Assembly: GCA_023212645.1 (NCBI GenBank)
Contig: JALBYC010000008.1
Coordinates: 186,001 to 250,000 of the forward strand
DNA length: 64,000 bases
From: Farysia itapuensis
Lineage: Eukaryota > Basidiomycota > Ustilaginomycetes > Ustilaginales > Ustilaginaceae
Direction: 5' to 3'
Below the pieces are notes generated by a model. It saw only the letters and a program-made list of their open reading frames with translations, was not told the DNA's origin and did not search any database. The position numbers and the translations under genes were made by a program. Positions 56,226 through 64,000 of the stretch are shown here, in pieces. Positions within the stretch are counted from its first letter, which is position 1. Every line of letters starts with the position of its first letter.

Positions 56226-57839
56226 ATGCTGGTCCGAAACGCACTTCGCAGCAGCGCAAGTGCTTCGCGATTCACTGCGGCTCGCTTTGGTCTCGTTTCG
56301 CGTGCACTGTCGGCGACTGCTCAGGGTAGCCCATCCGTTGTCCAAGGCACCCCTGCGGTAGAAGGAGACAAAGTGCCGTCAGAGCCCAAGGTTGCCGTAA
56401 AGCAAGTAAAATCAGTCAAACCTGCATTTAAGCCGACATTGGGACGCAAAAGGAGATCCAAGACGTCTGTGACTCCGGCTGGCAAAGCCAAGCTTCTGCT
56501 TAATTGGACTTGGCTTGACAAAGACTCTGAAGAGGCGGCCGCTCTTCGTTCGTCACTCACCTCCAACGAATACCCAGAATGGTTGAATGAGACCTACACC
56601 CTTGCCAAAAGCTTCCGCTCGGCTCGTGCCCGACTCTGGACTCCCACGGCCACAGACGTCACCGCTGCCACCGGAAAACGCATCACCGACGTCCAAACAT
56701 GGATCAACGGCCAGATCCGAAAGCACTCTTGGGGTGGTCCAAGCGACCCCGAGCAGCTGCTCGATGTGGCGCTTCGCTCGTGCTGGGAATCCATGAGCGA
56801 AGACCTGCGCCAGGCTGCACTTGTTCGAGTCAAATTCGAATGCATCCGAAGATTAGGATGGAGACAGGGCTATTCGTCGGGATATCCGCGACCTCAGCAG
56901 GGTGATCAGTCACATCTTCCTCAACACTTTGGACTCAAGACAAAAGAGGGGCTCTCAGCCTTTCAGCAGTTTCACAAAGCCGAGAGCAAATTGGCATGGG
57001 ATGCTTGGCTGGCCTTGACGCCACAGCAGCGCTCTCTGGAGCACAAGGCAGCATGGACGTCTCGTGATCGATCTCTCCTCTACCTTGATGACTCGGAACA
57101 TTCCAAGATTCTGGGTGCAGCTGCCCCTCGATGGTACTCTGTGCCGGAGAGAGCCGGAAAGCTGACCTTCTTGCCCAACACAATCGTACGCTTTGTCAAG
57201 AATTATACGCGCGAAGGCGATCAGTATGACCCATGGAAGGCGACGTTCCGTGTACCTCTGTCCATGCACAAGCACGGTCTTCGAACCTATCTGCTTCAAA
57301 TCTATGGACTCAAGACGACATGGGCTCGCTCCATGATCTACCGCTCTCCCAATACGCGTGACGCGCGAACAGGCCGGAAAATTGCCGGTCGTAACCGCAC
57401 GCACAAGAAAGTCGAAGTGGGCCTACTAGAGCCATTCCTGTTCCCAGAGGTTTCGCCCGATTTCACCAAGCGTCACTTGTTGTCATCCGAGCTCGAATTC
57501 GAGCAACGTCGAGTCTACTTCAAGATGACCAAAGCGCAACGCTGGAGAGGTAAAAAGGACGTAGACCAGTACGAACAGGAGCTCGCCAACCGTCACAAGA
57601 CCCAGTACCACCATCTCAACACTCTGGCATCCCCCGGCATTCACGAGTCCGAGACAGAACCGTACACTAAGTTCCCGCGCATCTTTATTCGCACCACCGG
57701 CATTCCATCGGCCAAGCATGGCAAGATCCTTGAAATGCTCAACAAAAGGCGCAGAGAGAAAGACGCTCGTGTCAACGAGCTCATCCAAAAATACCGCCAG
57801 GAGGCAGAGGACAGCCGCAAGTCCACCACTAATGCATGA
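56226..57839 (+). CDS. MRP20: Mitochondrial ribosomal protein uL23m
   Basis: 537 residues from the ATG at 56226; the longer frame to the left starts at a non-ATG codon. The first ~35 residues (MLVRNALRSSASASRFTAAR) are a strong mitochondrial presequence. The L23 fold lies at about 312-385: FLPNTIVRFVKNYT, ATFRVPLSMHKHGLRTYLLQIYGLKTTWARSMIY, the pattern of mitochondrial uL23, which sits at the exit tunnel of the large subunit. Long charged N- and C-terminal extensions make it about twice the length of yeast Mrp20 (263), a common trait of fungal mitochondrial ribosomal proteins. It ends 32 bp from the gluconokinase stop. Confidence 0.85.
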   Translation: MLVRNALRSSASASRFTAARFGLVSRALSATAQGSPSVVQGTPAVEGDKVPSEPKVAVKQVKSVKPAFKPTLGRKRRSKTSVTPAGKAKLLLNWTWLDKDSEEAAALRSSLTSNEYPEWLNETYTLAKSFRSARARLWTPTATDVTAATGKRITDVQTWINGQIRKHSWGGPSDPEQLLDVALRSCWESMSEDLRQAALVRVKFECIRRLGWRQGYSSGYPRPQQGDQSHLPQHFGLKTKEGLSAFQQFHKAESKLAWDAWLALTPQQRSLEHKAAWTSRDRSLLYLDDSEHSKILGAAAPRWYSVPERAGKLTFLPNTIVRFVKNYTREGDQYDPWKATFRVPLSMHKHGLRTYLLQIYGLKTTWARSMIYRSPNTRDARTGRKIAGRNRTHKKVEVGLLEPFLFPEVSPDFTKRHLLSSELEFEQRRVYFKMTKAQRWRGKKDVDQYEQELANRHKTQYHHLNTLASPGIHESETEPYTKFPRIFIRTTGIPSAKHGKILEMLNKRRREKDARVNELIQKYRQEAEDSRKSTTNA

Positions 57840-57871
57840 TCCCCCTCTGCAATTCACCATCGTGTTAGCAC

Positions 57872-58645
57872 CTATGGAATGTGAAGGCGTTTGAGCTGGT
57901 CCTGGATCATCTGCACAATGTCGTCCGTAGAGCTTTGTGGTAGAACGTCGATAACGATGACGTTGGGTTCCGTGGCGGGATGAGGGGGCTGCAACGTGTC
58001 GAGCTGGGAATAGAGCATGTCGAGCTTCATAAAGTGTCCCTTGCGATCAGCCATTCGCTGTTCCAGCAGCTGGCGGGAGAGATTGAGATAGATGTGGACA
58101 ACTTTGAGATCGTCTGGGACCTGTTCTGGCGCCGCGGTGGTGTTGTCGGACAGAGCTGTGATTGAGCCACGCAGCAACTGACGATAGGCGAGTTTCAGAG
58201 CTGAGCAGGCAATGATAGCGAGTTGATGGTCGAGTGAGGGAGGTGCAGGATGCGTGCTGCCCGTATTGGCACCTTCTTGCGCCTGCTTGGATGATATTGG
58301 CGCATCGTGCTGTGAAGTCTCGTATACTTCGGCCAGTTTACGGACCTGATCGTCGCTCTCCGTCTGCGTTGTGACGTGTTGCTGATCTTGCGCTGCAGTG
58401 GTCAGCTGTAGGCCTTTCTGACGGATCTGCTTCAGCCATGGCTCCCTATCGCTGTCGTCTAGCGCATGTCCGTGCGACATTTTCTCAACGTTGGAGGCAG
58501 GGTGCAGATCGTCACCATCAACAAAAGGACACGCCAGCGTCTTGGATAACGCTACGCCGACAGTCGACTTGCCCGAGCCTGACGTTCCCATGACGATCAG
58601 CAGCGTCGGCTGCACCCCACTAGTTCCTGCCTCTCTCGTGCTCAT
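57872..58645 (-). CDS. Gluconokinase (GntK type)
   Basis: 257 residues. It phosphorylates D-gluconate to 6-phosphogluconate with ATP, feeding the pentose phosphate pathway. The Walker A loop GTSGSGKST is at 20-28; FVDGDDLHPASNVEKMSHGHALDDSDREPWL forms the gluconate and lid region; ACSALKLAYRQLLRG and DRKGHFMKLDMLYSQLDTLQPP are the conserved C-terminal motifs. Relative to bacterial GntK (about 175), an insertion of some 60 residues (Gln/Thr-rich) follows the first third. No intron or targeting signal. Probably cytosolic. It shares a 138-bp gap with the codirectional upstream gene. Confidence 0.93.
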   Translation of the reverse strand: MSTREAGTSGVQPTLLIVMGTSGSGKSTVGVALSKTLACPFVDGDDLHPASNVEKMSHGHALDDSDREPWLKQIRQKGLQLTTAAQDQQHVTTQTESDDQVRKLAEVYETSQHDAPISSKQAQEGANTGSTHPAPPSLDHQLAIIACSALKLAYRQLLRGSITALSDNTTAAPEQVPDDLKVVHIYLNLSRQLLEQRMADRKGHFMKLDMLYSQLDTLQPPHPATEPNVIVIDVLPQSSTDDIVQMIQDQLKRLHIP

Positions 58646-58783
58646 AATGCCGCTGCTGGTAGGTGGTCAACATCTGTCACCAACAAAATATGCGAAACTG
58701 AATTTCGGCACTCCGGTCCGCACACTCCGCTTGCACCTTCTTTCTCTCCACCTGCTGCTCTACAAGGGTATGCTTTATTTGGA

Positions 58784-59830
58784 TTACTGTGGTTCATCGA
58801 CATCGTCTTCACTGACATGACCGGAGCGTCGTTCGTCCACGGCAGAGTGGTGATGATCGTCATCGTGATGGACGCCGACACCACATTTGGCTAGACTCGG
58901 GGCCATGATGCGTGTAAATGCTTTAGCCTGACCGAACAAGGCGCTCCACACTGCCTGCTCAGCGGCCTTATTGGCAGCTTCGTCCTCGCTGACGAGCAGC
59001 GTCTGCGCAGCAGCAGTATTGTCTTCGCTGGGAAAATGGTCAGATGTGGGGGAGCGAAGTGGGGTGGCTGTGGCATCGGACAGGGTGGAGGTGGGGGTGT
59101 TGCCGCCTGAGAGTAGGCGGGTACGTGCGGTCGCACTCTGGCCCGTAGCCAAGGTGGGTTGAGTAGAGGGACTCTTGAGGTCGCTGTTTGGTGCACTGCT
59201 CACATCGGCGTTGAGAGTGAGCAGCATGAATGGTTTGTGAGCGTCTGCGTACATGGGCGCCGCCTCGTCATGCGAGTAGTCTGCGGCAGCCAGCTCTGCT
59301 CTTGATGCCGACATTTGAGGGACGGCAGGCACGATGGGCATCACCAACAGTCGACCCAGTTCACATTCCAGCAACAGCGGAACAAGCTCTTGCGATGTCG
59401 TCTTGCCGCCAGTGGGAGACGGTAGACCGGCGAGAGCATGCTGTGAGACCGAGATCGAGACCTTGGTGCCCGGGTTGGCGATAAAGCTGATATTGTCGCC
59501 GTTGTTGGAATTCTTGTGACCGACTGCTTGGCGCCAAGATGCTACAGCGATGGCGGAGAGACATGTGATGCGCTCGTCAAGCGAAAGTCCCGATAAGCGA
59601 TCCAGGGGTGCGGTTGGTCTGCTGGATCCAGAGGCAGCAGCGGTATCAGCAAGCACAGCTGCTACTGTCGATTTAGCCGCACATGGTTCGCTCAGACTCG
59701 TCGCAAATGCATACAGCTCGGATGAATCGACGAGGGACAAGAGCGCCGTATGTGGCTTGATCGCTTTGGCATCTCCCTCGTTGTTCACCAGCTGTGCGAG
59801 TAGCGCAGTGATGGACGAGGGCTGCAGCAT
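58784..59830 (-). CDS. Unknown protein, possibly a divergent roadblock/LC7 (LAMTOR2-like) subunit
   Basis: 348 residues from the ATG at 59830; a longer frame begins at a non-ATG codon. Spaced segments echo LAMTOR2, a 125-residue Ragulator subunit: the start MLQPSSITALLAQ, a strand TALLSLVDSSELYAF, a helix AIAVASWRQAVG, LLLECELGRLLVMPIV, then FMLLTLNAD and a final helix FGQAKAFTRIMAPSL. They occur in the right order but are separated by Ser/Thr/Ala-rich insertions. The tail is His/Asp-rich. If real, it would act with Rag GTPases in TORC1 signalling at the vacuole. The evidence is weak pattern similarity only; an unrelated lineage-specific protein remains possible. Confidence 0.5.
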   Translation of the reverse strand: MLQPSSITALLAQLVNNEGDAKAIKPHTALLSLVDSSELYAFATSLSEPCAAKSTVAAVLADTAAASGSSRPTAPLDRLSGLSLDERITCLSAIAVASWRQAVGHKNSNNGDNISFIANPGTKVSISVSQHALAGLPSPTGGKTTSQELVPLLLECELGRLLVMPIVPAVPQMSASRAELAAADYSHDEAAPMYADAHKPFMLLTLNADVSSAPNSDLKSPSTQPTLATGQSATARTRLLSGGNTPTSTLSDATATPLRSPTSDHFPSEDNTAAAQTLLVSEDEAANKAAEQAVWSALFGQAKAFTRIMAPSLAKCGVGVHHDDDHHHSAVDERRSGHVSEDDVDEPQ

Positions 59831-60097
59831 GTTGGTCGTAGTTAGCCAGAGACTCGGCCGGCATGCCCGCTTTTTCCTCCTCCACACGCAATCACAATCA
59901 CGGTTATTTTGGTAAATGAGATCTCGAGCTGTGTCACGTTGCCAACTTTCACCCGAAAACCATCACAATCACAATTTCCCCACGGGCTGATCACACATTC
60001 CCTCGCTCTCCCGCCTTGGCAAACCTCCAAGTCGCTCTCTTGGCAGTCGTCCGGCTCACAGGTTGTGCTGTAGCCATGCTAGTGACTGCACAGAAGA

Positions 60098-62683
60098 ATG
60101 AACTCAATCAGTTATCTTGATTCGGTTCTCAGCCGCTCTTTTGTATCAACTGAGCCGCCCAACAAACGGTCGCGCTCTCACTCTTCTCTGCCCAGCACCC
60201 GTCGTGCTTCTAGCACATCGCCACCGCTTCGCACGTCTTCCTCAAGCCTTCGCAGATGGTCTCAGGAACAGCACGACGGCGATGCGGCTGCTCACGTGTA
60301 CAGCAACAAGCTCCGACGAACAGGCAGTACACCTGCCGGAATCGACTCGGTCCATGCTTTAGACACTGACGACAGTACCGATGATCAACAGCCACAGCAG
60401 CGTACGCCACGCTGGAGTGGGCTCTGGGGTCTCACTGGCTGGCTAGACGAGGCCATTCATCCCGACTCTACACCACACCCTCCAGAACCCAACCGGCGGC
60501 AAGCCACTCGAATGCTCAGTCTCGATGACCTCCTCCTTACGCCTCCCAGAAACGTCACCCGTCGAGCTACTTCCTCCAGCTCTGGCTCTCGTAGACGCGG
60601 ATCTCGTACCAGCGAGGAAGAAGACGAGCCTCGTCGTTCCAAACGCAGATCGCGCATGGGCGCTTCCCTCACTCTCACCTTAGACTCCCCCCAAGATCTG
60701 CACAACAGATGGCAGAACAAGGATCAGTCTCGAACACATAACGAAGATCTCGACCTTATGAGCGAAAAGGAGCGAGAAGACATTGTCGATTTTGTCGGTG
60801 GAGATTTCGCTGCCGATGAACAAGAAAGACAGCGAGAAAGATCCGCTTCGCTCGGCAGTGTAGATAGCAACTGGGCCGATGGGTCTTCTCTCTCGTCTCA
60901 CGAGCACGCTTCAGGCGAATCTTTTCGCTCAGACGACGATCAGACCAGTCATGCTCGGCAACACTCCCTAGACGAGCGTCACGTCGATGAAGAGACGCTG
61001 CTCGATGCCGCAAAAGGAGATACCTCCGCCATGCGTGTCGTTGCGCACGAAGACCCCTCCTCCTCAGTCGCAGACCCTGACCCTGCGAACCTCACTCCTA
61101 CACAACATCGCATAAAAAGAGAGGTACCTTCCGCGGTCGACCAAGTCTCTCACGACACGACAGACGACAGCTTGACTTCTCGACAGCTCAGAAGAAAGCC
61201 GACTTCATCGTCCGAGTCCTCAATCAGATCCAGCGACTCAGAGCAGACCCTACATGCAGCGACCGGATCGACCGTCAGCAAGCGGAAACGCTGCTCAAGG
61301 TCGTCGTCGGTTGTCTCGAGCGACACGGAACGAGACCGAGAATGGCTCGCTACCAGAATCCCACATGGCAAGTCTGCCACACCGCGATATCGAAAATCCT
61401 CGTTCACCTCGGGCGTTCGCAAAACGCTTATTGCCCTGCGCGATCTGCTTGTTGCAATCCTCATGTGTCCACTTCAATGCCTTCGGTTCCTTCGAGGACA
61501 TCGAACTGTTAGGACGCAGGAAGTAACGGATCCCGTTTATCAGCACGCACATGTTCCCATCCTTGAAAAGGAGTCCGAGTCTAGGCTTCGGAACCGACCA
61601 TCTTACAGCCGTTTAACGTCAAAGCAAGACTCGAATCGCGATATCAGCAAAGAGCCACCAGACAGACCGCAGACGCCTGACTCGGACGAAAAATCCTCCA
61701 TCTACGATGACGAACCTGTGACAGAGGAGCAAGCGGCCAAGAGCGGGGCAGTGTGGAAAGCGTTGCAGGCTCGAACCCCATCCCGTCTACTCCCCAACCC
61801 ACACCGCATTGACCCTATGCTCGCTCACGACAGGAAAGCGCAGCCTATTGATGAAGGCATGGCCGAAAAAGAGGCTAGAATGGAAGCAGAACGTCAGGCA
61901 CGTATCGCCAAAAGTCGGGCAGCACGTCGCGCAGCCGCCTCCGCAGCTTCTACCGATGCTACTGACCCAATTGCGGCCGAAAAGGCCGTGGTGACCTCCA
62001 TTGTCTCCAAAGTGTCGCGCAATCCTACGTCAAGCGTGATTCACCACACACCCAAGATTCTGGTGCTCGACTTGGACGAGACGCTGATCCACTCGACATC
62101 GCGCTCGCCATCGCAGTACATTGGGCTTGGAGGCGGTCGCACGACCACGTCCGGCTTCTTGGGCCTCGAAGCCGTAGGCGCTGTTCTTGGTCTTCGCGCA
62201 AATGACAATCCGCGACGCATTCGTCCGCACATGGTGGAAGTGGTTCTCGATGGGCGCTCGGTGCTGTACCACGTGTACAAGCGGCCGTGGGTCGATTACT
62301 TTCTGCGCAAAGTCGCCAGCTGGTATACGGTCGTCGTGTTCACCGCCAGTGTGCAGGAGTATGCCGATCCTGTGATCGACTGGCTGGATCAGGGTCGTGG
62401 CTTGATCTCCGCACGTCTCTTTCGTGAGAGCTGCTCGTTCAAGAACGGATCGTACGTCAAGAATCTAGCCGTCGTCGACGAGGATCTCGCCAAAGTATGT
62501 CTGGTCGACAACAGTCCAGCTTCGTACGCCATTAACCGCGCCAACGGTGTTCCCATCGAAGGATGGACACACGACCCCAATGACGAAGCACTACTGGATC
62601 TACTGCCCATCCTCGACTCACTCCGCTTCGCTACAGACGTTCGTCACATTCTAGGCATAAGAGGCTTCTCTTCCACCACGTAG
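60098..62683 (+). CDS. NEM1: Nem1-type DxDx(T/V) lipid phosphatase catalytic subunit
   Basis: 861 residues. The C-terminal ~210 residues form the FCP/SCP-type phosphatase: LVLDLDETLIHST with nucleophile D658 and D660, KRPWVDYFLRKVASWYTVVVFTAS, CSFKNGSYVKNLAVV and CLVDNSPASYAI. This variant, with GVPIEGWTHDPNDEALLDLLPIL, is the Nem1/Dullard class, which with Spo7 dephosphorylates the phosphatidate phosphatase Pah1 at the ER/nuclear envelope. A hydrophobic segment near residues 440-465 (LIALRDLLVAILMCPLQCL) is the likely membrane anchor. The remaining N-terminal ~430 residues are Ser/Arg/Asp-rich and disordered-looking, longer than in yeast Nem1 (446 total). Confidence 0.9.
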   Translation: MNSISYLDSVLSRSFVSTEPPNKRSRSHSSLPSTRRASSTSPPLRTSSSSLRRWSQEQHDGDAAAHVYSNKLRRTGSTPAGIDSVHALDTDDSTDDQQPQQRTPRWSGLWGLTGWLDEAIHPDSTPHPPEPNRRQATRMLSLDDLLLTPPRNVTRRATSSSSGSRRRGSRTSEEEDEPRRSKRRSRMGASLTLTLDSPQDLHNRWQNKDQSRTHNEDLDLMSEKEREDIVDFVGGDFAADEQERQRERSASLGSVDSNWADGSSLSSHEHASGESFRSDDDQTSHARQHSLDERHVDEETLLDAAKGDTSAMRVVAHEDPSSSVADPDPANLTPTQHRIKREVPSAVDQVSHDTTDDSLTSRQLRRKPTSSSESSIRSSDSEQTLHAATGSTVSKRKRCSRSSSVVSSDTERDREWLATRIPHGKSATPRYRKSSFTSGVRKTLIALRDLLVAILMCPLQCLRFLRGHRTVRTQEVTDPVYQHAHVPILEKESESRLRNRPSYSRLTSKQDSNRDISKEPPDRPQTPDSDEKSSIYDDEPVTEEQAAKSGAVWKALQARTPSRLLPNPHRIDPMLAHDRKAQPIDEGMAEKEARMEAERQARIAKSRAARRAAASAASTDATDPIAAEKAVVTSIVSKVSRNPTSSVIHHTPKILVLDLDETLIHSTSRSPSQYIGLGGGRTTTSGFLGLEAVGAVLGLRANDNPRRIRPHMVEVVLDGRSVLYHVYKRPWVDYFLRKVASWYTVVVFTASVQEYADPVIDWLDQGRGLISARLFRESCSFKNGSYVKNLAVVDEDLAKVCLVDNSPASYAINRANGVPIEGWTHDPNDEALLDLLPILDSLRFATDVRHILGIRGFSSTT

Positions 62684-62744
62684 CGCGCCCCCCTTTTAAT
62701 TAGAGCGAAACTGTTACACGAGATGCGCGCGGGGGGGAGGAGGG

Positions 62745-64000
62745 CTATGATTTCTTGAAGGAGAACGGATTTTTGAGCCGTTTTTTCTCCTTAGACCGCA
62801 GACTCAGGTCTGAAGTGTGGCTGGGGGAAGGGGAAGAGCTGCGTCCGATGTCGCTGTTGGTGGTGGTGGTGAGGTGGGAGGGGAGGGTAGACTTCTGCGG
62901 CGAGGGCGGCTGCTGCTGGTGGTGGTGGTGATGGTGTGATGGCTGCTGGGTTTGGAAGCGTCGATCGTACGTGGACTGATCGACGGTTGGGACGGTAGCT
63001 GCGTTCGAGTATCCCGTGTGGCCTTGACCCGCGCCGTTGGACTGGGCGTTGGTAGGTTGGGCACCACGACGTAGACTACTGCTGCGAATAGCGCTGACAT
63101 CGTTCGCTGGTTTACTCAGGTGCGCCGCGCTCGTCGGCAAATGTGCATGCTGCTGCTGGTGGTGATGGTGGTGGGAGTGCGAGTCGGCATGGTGGGCAGT
63201 CCTTTGCACCGCATCGCGTGAACTCGCCTTGCCGAAATGCTTCATCACCTCGACAAACGACGCTGGGGTAAACGTGTGCGACGAGCCGATATAGCAGTCT
63301 TTACCCAGCTTGTCGCTGATCTGGTACGCAGAGCGCATTTCAGAGTACGTCATGCCGCCTGCGACAAAGACGAGGACGCGCTGTCGAAAGTCAGTCCGCT
63401 CTATGCCAGCGGTTGATCCGCCACCGCGTCCCTTTTGGTGCCAGGTTGGCTTGGCTGAACGCAAACTGCTTGGTGGAGGTCGAACGGCGGGTGCAGATGT
63501 CGCACCGCCTACGTTCAAGCCAACGCGGGCAAGCGCCGAGCTCTGCACGGGCAAACTCAGCCCGCCCGTCGCCGTCTCCGGTGGTGCATCACGCACATAT
63601 GGGTAGGTAGCCTGCTCCAACTTGCCCGCGAAATGATCCTCAATCATCAGTTTGACATACGGCTGGTATCGACTGAGTTCATACTCGTTTTCCCCCGCCT
63701 GCTGCTTGCGTTTGCCCTTCTTGAAAAAGACATCCCAGCTGGAGCTGGACGCATCTTTGACCACCTGTGTGCCGAGATGCACCAGGTTGTCGACGGCTTC
63801 CATCTCGTAGCGGCCAAGGCGAGCGTGCTGAAACAGTCGTTTTCGATCTTCGTCCGGCACGCCATCGCAGTACATGATGTACAGCGCAATGATCCGCACC
63901 TTGTCCGTGTTGGTCACGTTTCGGTCGTCCAAAAGGGGGACCATTTCTTCCACCAGAGTTTTGGGTTTTTGTCCCTCAGGGGTGAGTCTGGTGGCGCAGT
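62745..64000 (-). CDS. SEC1: Sec1/Munc18-family protein, C-terminal part
   Basis: The frame stays open to the window edge, so the N-terminal part of the gene lies beyond 64000. About 418 residues are visible. The start of the visible part (LTPEGQKPKTLVEEMVPLLDD, then DKVRIIALYIMYCDGV) and FRQRVLVFVAGGMTYSEMRSAYQISDKLGKDCYIGSSHTFTP are the SM-protein domain 3 signatures. These proteins clamp assembled SNARE complexes; Sec1 serves exocytosis at the plasma membrane. The C-terminal ~170 residues are His/Gln/Ser-rich and end in a Lys-rich tail (KEKKRLKNPFSFKKS), longer than usual. Other SM paralogues (Sly1, Vps33, Vps45) are less likely because of the HLGTQVVKD and GGMTYSE context. Confidence 0.85.
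   Translation of the reverse strand, partial: CATRLTPEGQKPKTLVEEMVPLLDDRNVTNTDKVRIIALYIMYCDGVPDEDRKRLFQHARLGRYEMEAVDNLVHLGTQVVKDASSSSWDVFFKKGKRKQQAGENEYELSRYQPYVKLMIEDHFAGKLEQATYPYVRDAPPETATGGLSLPVQSSALARVGLNVGGATSAPAVRPPPSSLRSAKPTWHQKGRGGGSTAGIERTDFRQRVLVFVAGGMTYSEMRSAYQISDKLGKDCYIGSSHTFTPASFVEVMKHFGKASSRDAVQRTAHHADSHSHHHHHQQQHAHLPTSAAHLSKPANDVSAIRSSSLRRGAQPTNAQSNGAGQGHTGYSNAATVPTVDQSTYDRRFQTQQPSHHHHHHQQQPPSPQKSTLPSHLTTTTNSDIGRSSSPSPSHTSDLSLRSKEKKRLKNPFSFKKS

Overview
This is a gene-dense stretch of fungal nuclear DNA. The genes are mostly intron-poor. Where introns occur they are 51-91 nt long with GTAAGT/GTATGT-type donors, CTGAC or CTAAC branch sites and NAG acceptors. The protein set is typically eukaryotic (SAGA, condensin, SRP, mitochondrial ribosome, Nem1, Sec1). 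A fused fungal-type HIS4, a Kre9-like GPI protein and long Ser/Ala/Gln-rich disordered tails point to a basidiomycete smut relative (Ustilaginales). That placement is inference from gene style, not a database match.

Layout. 1-2 kb: the end of an unknown gene and a serine-rich unknown. 2.7-7.1 kb: a metabolic group of a TauD-type dioxygenase, an aldo/keto reductase and pyruvate decarboxylase. 7.2-15.7 kb: the BRAP2/Etp1 ubiquitin ligase, a Cdc14-like septation protein and a two-exon nuclear-looking unknown. 17-18.3 kb: a six-exon short-chain dehydrogenase with two microexons. 18.4-31 kb: housekeeping genes SPT20, an NME6-type NDP kinase, condensin BRN1, a UPF0390 protein, SIW14, CCA1 and SRP19/SEC65. 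32-35.5 kb: a four-pass membrane unknown, a deaminated-glutathione amidase and an intron-containing tRNA-Ser(UGA). 36.4-37.8 kb: a frame-broken remnant that looks like the 3' end of a LINE. 38-46.4 kb: a beta-propeller/inositol 5-phosphatase, a Nudix hydrolase ending in SKL, a five-exon unknown and a GPI-anchored wall protein. 47.4-64 kb: a Sec14-like lipid transfer protein, a serine carboxypeptidase, HIS4, an STK32/YANK-like kinase, mitochondrial uL23, gluconokinase, a roadblock-like protein, NEM1 and the 3' part of SEC1.

Most neighbours are convergent (31-260 bp between stops) or divergent, sharing 0.15-1.3 kb promoter regions. I see no biosynthetic cluster, no intact transposon and no prokaryotic-type system. 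The most distinctive items are the adjacent 18-nt and 15-nt in-frame microexons in the dehydrogenase, the broken LINE-like remnant beside a tRNA gene, the Nudix protein with an N-terminal mitochondrial-type leader plus a C-terminal peroxisomal signal, the G-run cluster upstream of PDC, the AGGTT repeat block, and the TauD/AKR pair. Several coding starts were moved to the first true ATG because the longest open frames begin at non-ATG codons. All multi-exon models are read by eye from splice signals and frame and have no transcript support.
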